The notes beneath the pieces are model-generated. The model was not told the DNA's origin and did not search any database. It saw only the letters and a list, made by a program, of their open reading frames with translations. 64,000 nucleotides of DNA from Variovorax atrisoli 110B. Its GTDB lineage: Bacteria > Pseudomonadota > Gammaproteobacteria > Burkholderiales > Burkholderiaceae_C. Positions 56,695-64,000 of the stretch are shown here, in pieces (within the stretch, counting starts at the first letter, position 1; every line of letters starts with the position of its first letter). The stretch is taken from NCBI RefSeq assembly GCF_000382045.1, contig NZ_KB907450.1, positions 696,204 through 760,203 of the forward strand. Reading direction: 5' to 3'. A program made the position numbers and the translations under genes.

Positions 56695-57210
56695 TCAGCC
56701 TTCCTTGAAATGACGCCAGCTTCGGGCGAGGCGCCGATTCAACGCCCGCACAAGGCGCCAGGGGCGGCTCTGCCTGACGAAGTCGAGCACGCGGTCCTTC
56801 CAGGCCTTCCATCGGGGATACCAGCGGGCGAACCAGGGAATGCGCATCAGCGGTCCCTCGACCAGCTGGAAGATCCGCGCCACGATGGCCGTGCCGACCA
56901 ACTTGGCCAGCACCAGCACCGTCAGCGCACTCGCCGCATGGCCACGGCCGAAGAGGAAGAGCGCCAGCACCTTCACCGGCAGCAGCAACAGGACCGGCAC
57001 GAAGAAGGCCAGCAGCGCTCCCCATGGCGGCAGCCGGCGCAGCCTCTCCTCTAGCGCAGCCCATAGGGGAAGGTGCGAGAGGCGCGCCACAAGCGCCGCC
57101 AGCGGCTCCCAGCCCCACTCCTCGAAGAGCAGCAGCGGAACGACGAGCGCCGTGGCAATGGCGCGGAGCAGGGCACGCAGCACGCGCAACAGATGCGCAA
57201 GGAAAGTCAT
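56695..57210 (-). CDS. Conserved-looking membrane protein of unknown function
   Basis: A 171-residue protein with about three hydrophobic segments (ALLRAIATALVVPLLLFEEW, LLAFFVPVLLLLPVKVLALF, SALTVLVLAKLVGTAIVARI) and a very basic C-terminus rich in Arg and Trp (WYPRWKAWKDRVLDFVR, RRLARSWRHF). The start at 57210 is preferred over 57228 for its AAGGAAAG site. It resembles the short hypothetical transmembrane proteins common in Burkholderiales. No function can be given. Confidence 0.65.
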   Translation of the reverse strand: MTFLAHLLRVLRALLRAIATALVVPLLLFEEWGWEPLAALVARLSHLPLWAALEERLRRLPPWGALLAFFVPVLLLLPVKVLALFLFGRGHAASALTVLVLAKLVGTAIVARIFQLVEGPLMRIPWFARWYPRWKAWKDRVLDFVRQSRPWRLVRALNRRLARSWRHFKEG

Positions 57211-57580
57211 CGTGCGAGCGTAAGGCAAGGCAGTGCGGCGGGCCGCTTTGCCATCAGCTGACGGTCAGCGAGGGGGATTTGAATGGCTCAAATGTCAGTC
57301 GAAATGCTTCGTCAAGGCCTCGGAGAGGGTTGGCGGCGCCCCTTGTTGGGTAGAGCAAGGCTATGGCAAAAGACATGTCGAACTGCCCATCCAAAGCCTC
57401 GCGGAACGGGCATTACATGCGTTGCCACAAGGGAAAAGTAGTACTTTTACTTGACACCGGTAGTCAATCGCAACAGGATGCAACCAAGGTAATCAAAAAA
57501 GTTCGATTTAAAAATCTGAGTAGAAATGGATTAACTTTTGGAAACGAACACGATGGACTAGTTGTCACAAAGGGGCTGAA
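57211..57580. other. 370-bp AT-rich leader of the two-component operon
   Basis: The second half (57430-57560) is strikingly less GC-rich than any other stretch nearby. It contains a perfect 15-bp palindrome AAAAGTAGTACTTTT (57434-57448), then TTGACACCGGTAGTCAA (57451-57467), a TTGAC/GTCAA dyad whose left arm is a consensus -35. The best -10 at a 17-bp spacing is poor (CAGGAT). A weak ORF (57363-57608, 81 residues, Lys/Arg-rich) overlaps the next gene in another frame and lacks a clear ribosome site, so it is not called. This is probably a regulated promoter with a long leader. Confidence 0.5.
57434..57467 (+). promoter_or_regulatory. Palindrome plus TTGAC/GTCAA dyad, candidate operator-promoter
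   Basis: AAAAGTA-G-TACTTTT (57434-57448) is a perfect inverted repeat. Two bases later TTGAC-N7-GTCAA (57451-57467) overlaps a consensus -35 hexamer TTGACA. The pair lies 114-147 bases before the response-regulator start. The arrangement suggests an operator touching the -35, possibly bound by the operon's own NarL-type regulator. Confidence 0.45.
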
Positions 57581-58375
57581 ATGGAAAGCGATCTTGAGAT
57601 TTCGTTGACAGATTCAAGCAACTCTGCGAGGAAGTACAACAACCCTGGCCAGTTCGGCGGACTGCTGTCACCGTCCGCCGACACCCTCCCGTGGCCAGAC
57701 TTCCTGACCGGGCAGCAGACCAAGCCGGTGCGCGTACTGCTCGTGGACGACGACCCGTTCGTGCGCCGCGTCATCGCCCAGGAATTGCTGGGCGACCTGC
57801 GCATCCAGCTCGAAGGACAGGCCGGTACGCTGCGCGAGGGCCGGCGCCTGCTGATGCAGCATGAATTCGACGTGCTCATGGTCGACATCCGGCTCGGCGA
57901 CGGCAGCGGATTCGAACTGATCGAGGAGGCCAAGCGCCATCGCAGCGCGGCCGAGATCATCGTCATTTCCGCCCTCGAGGACGAACCCCAGGTGCTGCAT
58001 GCCTTCGAGCTCGGCGCCTCGGGCTACCTGGTCAAGAACGCGTGGTTCCAGAGCTATGCGCAGGCCGTGCTGCAGGTGGTCAATGGCGGTGCCGCCATCA
58101 CCCCCCGGCTGGCCCGCAGGCTGCTCGTGCACCTCGATCACAAGCGCTCCAACGTGAACCCGGTGCGCCCGCCCGACAGCAAGGCGACCCTGTCGGCGAG
58201 GGAGCGCGAAGTGTTGCGACTTGTAGCGACCGGCTACGTAACCGAAGAGATCGCACTGCAGCTCACCATCAGTGCCCAGACGGTTAACGCACACGTCAAG
58301 AACATCTATCGCAAGCTGCACGCGCACACGCGCGCGCAGGCCGTGAGCTTCGCCTCCCATCGGGGACTCCTCTAG
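57581..58375 (+). CDS. NarL/LuxR-type response regulator
   Basis: A 264-residue regulator. The receiver domain (~50-170) has the acidic pocket LLVDDD, the phospho-acceptor Asp102 in MVDIRLGDGSG, the conserved Ser/Thr of VISALED and the Lys of YLVKNAW. The LuxR-type helix-turn-helix (~200-258) reads LSAREREVLRLVATGYVTEE, IALQLTISAQTVNAHVKNIY, RKLHAHTRAQAV. An unusual N-terminal extension of about 48 residues precedes the receiver. It is 8 bases upstream of its kinase, so they form one operon. Confidence 0.9.
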   Translation: MESDLEISLTDSSNSARKYNNPGQFGGLLSPSADTLPWPDFLTGQQTKPVRVLLVDDDPFVRRVIAQELLGDLRIQLEGQAGTLREGRRLLMQHEFDVLMVDIRLGDGSGFELIEEAKRHRSAAEIIVISALEDEPQVLHAFELGASGYLVKNAWFQSYAQAVLQVVNGGAAITPRLARRLLVHLDHKRSNVNPVRPPDSKATLSAREREVLRLVATGYVTEEIALQLTISAQTVNAHVKNIYRKLHAHTRAQAVSFASHRGLL

Positions 58376-58383
58376 GCCATGCC

Positions 58384-59379
58384 ATGCTCGCGCCGCAGGA
58401 CCTTCAGCTTCCGCATCTTCTGGAAGACCAGTTCGTGTGGCTTTCGATCGCTGCCTGGTGCGTGCTGCTGGCATGGCTGCGCCGGCAGGTCTCGCGCCGC
58501 CGGCTGCTGGCCTGGACCGCGCTCGCGGGTGCACTGCACCTGACGCCGGTCGCCGCGCAGGCGATCTGGTCAGGGCCGGCCGCCGTCGCAGCCACTGCGG
58601 GCGACATGTCGTTCGCCTTCTGGGCCCTTCAGGCCGTCAACGTGCTGGTGCTGGCCATGGTCGTGGGCATCTGGTACTTCTCGCGGCAGCGCACCTCCCA
58701 TTCGCTCCAGACCGAGGCCGTGATGGCCGAGCGCCGCCGCATTGCCAACGACCTGCACGACGGCGTCGGTTCCAGGCTGGTGGCGCTGCTGGCCAGCCAG
58801 GACCCCAGGTCGGCCGGCCCCGGCAGCCTCTCGATGGCGCTCCAGGCCTGCCTGCTCGAGCTGCAGATGACGGTGGACGACCTGGACGACCAGGGAGACA
58901 GCACTGTCGTCGAGCGCCTCGGACACCTGCGCTACCGCCTGCTGCCCGCCTTCGAGCGCATGGGGGTGGCCTTCGAGTGGAGCGTGCCGGCCGAGGCAGA
59001 GACTTTCGAGATGCCCGCGGAGACCGCCTCGCAGGTCTGCCGCGTCGCGCAGGAGGCGCTGTCGAACGCCTTGCGCCATTCGCGTGCGAGCCGGGTCGAG
59101 CTGCGGGTCGCGGCGCACGACCAGGGGCGCGCGATGGTGCTCGAGGTGCGCGACGACGGCCGCGGGCTGGGCCCGGAGGCGAACGTTCGGGCGGGCGAGG
59201 CGGCGGGCGACGGGATTCCCTCCGCCGGCCTGGGCAAGGGCCTGCGCAGCATGCATTCGCGCGCCGAGGCGATCGGCGCTGAGCTCGACATCGGCCCCGT
59301 CGCGCCGCACGGCCTGTGCGTGCGGCTCGTGGTGCCGTGCGCGGCGCCGGCACGGGCGGAACACGAACGCAAGCTGTAA
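58384..59379 (+). CDS. Sensor histidine kinase, HisKA_3 / NarX-DesK type
   Basis: A 331-residue kinase. Two or three transmembrane helices occupy residues ~15-105 with little periplasmic sequence, so it likely senses a membrane or intracellular signal. The HisKA_3 dimerisation domain has the phospho-acceptor His125 in RRRIANDLHDGVGSRLVALL. The HATPase_c domain shows VAQEALSNALRHSRAS (N box), VRDDGRGLG (G1) and GLGKGLRSMHSRAEAIGAEL (G2). It phosphorylates the regulator encoded just upstream. The signal is unknown. Confidence 0.9.
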   Translation: MLAPQDLQLPHLLEDQFVWLSIAAWCVLLAWLRRQVSRRRLLAWTALAGALHLTPVAAQAIWSGPAAVAATAGDMSFAFWALQAVNVLVLAMVVGIWYFSRQRTSHSLQTEAVMAERRRIANDLHDGVGSRLVALLASQDPRSAGPGSLSMALQACLLELQMTVDDLDDQGDSTVVERLGHLRYRLLPAFERMGVAFEWSVPAEAETFEMPAETASQVCRVAQEALSNALRHSRASRVELRVAAHDQGRAMVLEVRDDGRGLGPEANVRAGEAAGDGIPSAGLGKGLRSMHSRAEAIGAELDIGPVAPHGLCVRLVVPCAAPARAEHERKL

Positions 59380-59460
59380 CACGCCCGGCGGGCCGGCAGG
59401 GGGCGAGGCCGCGCTCGCCTATGGCAAACTCCCGCGCTTTGCCAGGGACGCGCTCAAGAC

Positions 59461-61836
<2,376 letters not shown>

Positions 61837-61875
61837 GGCAGGCGTCGACGCACGCTTCTTGCTGACGCGACCGGC

Positions 61876-62955
61876 ATGACGATGAAAGCCCTGCGCATCT
61901 ACGCCGGCCCCGCGGCCCGCAAGCACATCGAGCAGCACGGCCTGCGTCCGCAGGACGTGCGCACCGTTCCCGGCGCGGCGGGCGGGCCGAAGGGGCTGAT
62001 CCTCGGGCCGCTCGACCGTTTCATCTTCGGACGCTGGCTGCCGCAGTCGAGCCAGCAGGTGCACCTGGTGGGCGCGTCGATCGGCGCGTGGCGGCTGTCG
62101 ACGGCCTGCCTGTCGGATCCCGACACCGCTTTCGAGCGCTTCGAGCACGACTACGTGCACCAGCAGTTCGAGGTGCCGCCCGGCCAGAAGAAGCTCAGCC
62201 CGCACCAGCTCAGCGAGCGCTTCGCCGAGAGCCTCGAATCGTTCTACGGCGGGCGCATCGGCGAGGTGCTGAGCCATCCGCGCTATCGGCTTCACGTGGT
62301 GACCTCGCGCGGCCGGCACATCCTCGGGCGCGAGGGCAGGGCGCGCACGCCCGTGGGCTACCTCGGGGCATTCGCCACCAACAGCCTGCACCGCAAGAGC
62401 CTGGGCGCGTGGCTGGAGCGCTGCGTGTTCTCCACCCCCGGCGCGGCCCTGCCTTTCGCCACGCGCGACTTCCGCACGCGCCAGCACGCGTTGAGCGAGG
62501 CCAACTTCAACATGGTGCTGCAGGCCTCGTGCTCGATCCCGTTCCTGCTGGCGGCGGTGCACGACATTCCCGGCGCGCCGCGCGGCGCCTACTGGGACGG
62601 CGGCATCACCGACTACCACCTGCACCTGGACTACCAGCCGGCCGACGAGGGCATCGTGCTGTACCCGCACTTCCAGCAGGCGGTGGTGCCGGGCTGGCTC
62701 GACAAGGGCCTGCGCTGGCGCCACAAGGCCAGCGGTTTTCTCGACCGGATGGTGGTGCTTGCGCCCGACCCCGAATGGGTTCGGTCACTGCCCAACGGCA
62801 AGCTGCCCGACCGCAAGGACTTCATCCATTTCGCGAACGACGCGCAGGCGCGCATCACCGCATGGGGCCGCGCCACGCGCGAGGCGCGGCGGCTCTCCGA
62901 CGAGTTCGAGGGCTGGCTTCAGCGCGACGGCGTGCCGGAGTTGCTGCCGCTCTGA
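61876..62955 (+). CDS. Patatin-like phospholipase family protein
   Basis: A 359-residue cytoplasmic-looking acyl hydrolase. The oxyanion-hole glycines are in GAAGGPKGLILGP (~33-45), the nucleophile Ser68 is in G-A-S-I-G, and the catalytic Asp241 is in WDGG, the D-G-G/A motif of patatins. It cleaves acyl chains from phospholipids or other lipids. There is no secretion signal, unlike secreted toxins such as ExoU. It lies 39 bases after tex and overlaps the convergent lipoprotein gene by 37 bases. Confidence 0.87.
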   Translation: MTMKALRIYAGPAARKHIEQHGLRPQDVRTVPGAAGGPKGLILGPLDRFIFGRWLPQSSQQVHLVGASIGAWRLSTACLSDPDTAFERFEHDYVHQQFEVPPGQKKLSPHQLSERFAESLESFYGGRIGEVLSHPRYRLHVVTSRGRHILGREGRARTPVGYLGAFATNSLHRKSLGAWLERCVFSTPGAALPFATRDFRTRQHALSEANFNMVLQASCSIPFLLAAVHDIPGAPRGAYWDGGITDYHLHLDYQPADEGIVLYPHFQQAVVPGWLDKGLRWRHKASGFLDRMVVLAPDPEWVRSLPNGKLPDRKDFIHFANDAQARITAWGRATREARRLSDEFEGWLQRDGVPELLPL

Positions 62956-63275
62956 CCCGGCAGCGCCAGGGGCGCGGCGCAGTCGAGGACGTTCACTTCC
63001 ACCGCATCGCCGACCTTGAGCCGGGCGTCGGCAGGCCATCGGCCGGTGCCTACCGAACGGCTGTGCACGCCTCCGTTGCGATAGCGCACGACGGCGTAGG
63101 GCGCCGCGGCACCACCGTCCGAGCCGCAATCGCGATCGGCCGTGGCGGCAAGGTCGCCCGCGCGCCCGACGCTGACGACCTCGGCAGCGCGCCAGCCGGC
63201 GGAGCGGTCGAAGGAATGCGCATCGAAGGCCGAGCAGCCGCTCAGCATCAGCGCTCCAAGAAGGAAGAGGCGCAT
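62919..63275 (-). CDS. Small hypothetical lipoprotein
   Basis: A 118-residue protein with a short lipoprotein signal, MRLFLLGALMLSGC, acylated at Cys14. The mature part has a cysteine-containing region (ATADRDCGSDGGAAAPYAVV) and a small beta-rich segment (AVVRYRNGGVHSRSVGTGRW, PADARLKVGDAVEVNVLDC) resembling an SH3- or OB-like barrel. Family not recognised. It is coupled to the RidA gene upstream by an ATGA overlap and its end overlaps the patatin gene. Confidence 0.65.
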   Translation of the reverse strand: MRLFLLGALMLSGCSAFDAHSFDRSAGWRAAEVVSVGRAGDLAATADRDCGSDGGAAAPYAVVRYRNGGVHSRSVGTGRWPADARLKVGDAVEVNVLDCAAPLALPGQSGSNSGTPSR

Positions 63276-63655
63276 CACGGCGCCGGCCCCTTCACTGCGA
63301 TCGCGGCCGTCGCCTGGATCTCGACGCGGTACTCGGAGTCGATCAGTTTCGCTCCCACCGTGGCGCGCGCGGGAGTGTGTCCCGCCGGCACCCATTCGTC
63401 CCACACCGAGTTCATCGCGGCGTAGTCGCCCACGGTGCGCAGGTAGATCGTCACGCTGACCAGGTCCTGCTTGGTGGCACCCTGCGTGGCGAGCAGGCGG
63501 TCGATGTGATGGAGGATCTCGCGCGTCTGCCCGGTGATGTCGAGCGACGGGTTCTCGGCCACCTGGCCCGAGAGATACAGCAGGCGCGCAGTGCCGAGGT
63601 CGACGGTCACCATCTCGCTGAAGCGGGGTCCCATGTCGTGGCGGATGATGTTCAT
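63275..63655 (-). CDS. RidA/YjgF-family protein
   Basis: A 126-residue protein of the RidA/YjgF/YER057c family. It carries LLYLSGQVAENPSLDITGQT, ILHHIDRLLATQGATKQDLV, SVTIYLRTVGDYAAMNSVWD and PARATVGAKLIDSEYRVEIQ, with the Arg of P-A-R-A-T positioned to contact a ligand carboxylate. RidA proteins hydrolyse reactive enamine/imine intermediates of PLP enzymes or act in catabolic pathways. The start at 63655 is chosen for family homology. It overlaps the lipoprotein gene and the efflux channel gene by ATGA at both ends. Confidence 0.88.
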   Translation of the reverse strand: MNIIRHDMGPRFSEMVTVDLGTARLLYLSGQVAENPSLDITGQTREILHHIDRLLATQGATKQDLVSVTIYLRTVGDYAAMNSVWDEWVPAGHTPARATVGAKLIDSEYRVEIQATAAIAVKGPAP

Positions 63656-63998
63656 GGCGATGCGGAGGAATTGGAAGAAGACGTCGAAAGCGACGAAGAC
63701 GAGTCGACCGCAGCATGCGGCTGGTTCCACCAGCCGCCGCCCAGCGCCTGGAAGAGGGCGGCCGCGTCGGTCAGCCGCAGCGCGCGGGCCTGCACCAGGT
63801 TGAGCAGCGCCTGCTGCTGGGCCTGCTGGGCGATGCGCAGCGAGAGCGCGCTGGCGTCGCCCAGCCGTACTTGTGCCTGCGTGCGCGCCAGGCTCTGCGA
63901 CGCGGCGCGCTCGGCCTTCACCGCTGCCTGCAGCGCGCGGGTGTCGGCGTCGATGGCTTCGAGCGTGTTCGCCACGTCCTGGAAGGCGGCGAGCACCG
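63652..63998 (-). CDS. NodT-family RND outer-membrane efflux channel, C-terminal part
   Basis: The last ~115 residues of an outer-membrane TolC-like channel. AFQDVANTLEAIDADTRALQ, AQVRLGDASALSLRIAQQAQ and LNLVQARALRLTDAAALFQA, then LGGGW, match the final helical hairpin and the ALGGGW end of NodT/OprM proteins. A Ser-rich tail of about 25 residues follows. The gene continues beyond base 64000, so the signal peptide and the rest are not seen; upstream RND pump genes are expected outside the window. It overlaps the RidA start by ATGA. Confidence 0.85.
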   Translation of the reverse strand, partial: VLAAFQDVANTLEAIDADTRALQAAVKAERAASQSLARTQAQVRLGDASALSLRIAQQAQQQALLNLVQARALRLTDAAALFQALGGGWWNQPHAAVDSSSSLSTSSSNSSASP

Positions 63999-64000
63999 TT

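Noticed and set aside
10690..57545. 18-base similarity between GGGTTAACATTTGGAACC (10690) and GGATTAACTTTTGGAAAC (57528), both readable as the peptide GLTFG
   Set aside because: 15 of 18 matching bases between any two sites in 64 kb is expected many times by chance, and the surrounding protein sequences do not align.
57363..57608. 81-residue Lys/Arg-rich ORF in the AT-rich leader
   Set aside because: No clear ribosome site, overlaps the response-regulator start in another frame, and covers operator-like palindromes; better read as a promoter region.

Overview
This window looks like a chromosomal segment of a high-GC betaproteobacterium of the Burkholderiales, most likely a Comamonadaceae member close to Variovorax. 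The evidence is the very high GC content, a Bug-type periplasmic binding protein, two separate PqiA genes ahead of PqiB and PqiC, many LysR regulators paired divergently with single targets, and a Comamonadaceae-style extragenic repeat. The genus is inference; no rRNA or tRNA gene was seen. Almost every gene is accessory metabolism, transport or regulation: nine MFS genes (one partial), a MATE exporter, the end of an outer-membrane efflux channel, five LysR regulators, and one each of GntR, SoxR and a two-component pair.

Layout. 1-6654 is a same-strand catabolic-looking run: MFS end, Dabb protein, SDR, PaaI-type thioesterase, MDR reductase, AidB-like acyl-CoA dehydrogenase, GST and a second SDR. 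6694-14459 is bracketed by two paralogous azoreductase/LysR divergent pairs in mirror-image order; between them lie two tiny membrane proteins, a probable 2OG-Fe(II) oxygenase, a GNAT, a small unknown protein and a serine-hydrolase lipoprotein. 14676-17477 is a Cache-HAMP-PASx3-GGDEF diguanylate cyclase. 17496-20314 holds a GNAT, an AraJ-like MFS exporter and its divergent LysR.

20263-27447 is a 2-hydroxyacid/glyoxylate locus. On the minus strand are a class V (serine-glyoxylate type) aminotransferase, a Bug binding protein and an FAH-family hydratase. On the plus strand are an FCD-type GntR regulator and a 1025-residue FAD/4Fe-4S/CCG dehydrogenase. Two near-identical operators lie in the divergent promoter. 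27516-35273 alternates MFS transporters with Ogt, NmrA-like, LysR and PNPOx-like genes. 35412-38992 has a tiny secreted His/Cys peptide, an ACS-family MFS transporter and a membrane M48 peptidase.

39191-44927 is a compact run of SDR, CmcJ/NvfI-type oxygenase, LLM flavin monooxygenase, Bcr/CflA and DHA2 exporters. 44948-48679 is a tightly overlapping pqiA-pqiA-pqiB-pqiC operon for envelope lipid trafficking. 48836-51978 is a DHA2 exporter followed by a Baeyer-Villiger-type monooxygenase broken by one extra G. 51975-57210 holds a SpoT-like HD protein, SoxR with a recognisable SoxR box driving an ABM monooxygenase, a PhnB-like VOC protein, MATE, DUF2239, GIY-YIG and a membrane protein. 57581-59379 is a NarL-type regulator and kinase preceded by an unusually AT-rich leader. 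59461-63998 holds Tex, a patatin, a small lipoprotein, RidA and the end of a NodT-family channel.

The most interesting signals are cis-elements and arrangement rather than a new gene family: the mirrored azoreductase/LysR pairs with a shared 16-bp motif, LysR dyads built on TGA-N7-TCA, the twin GntR operators, a SoxR box, a twin ACCCGGGT promoter, a dispersed ~98-bp extragenic repeat, and tandem repeats that begin in the last codons of the His-rich peptide gene.
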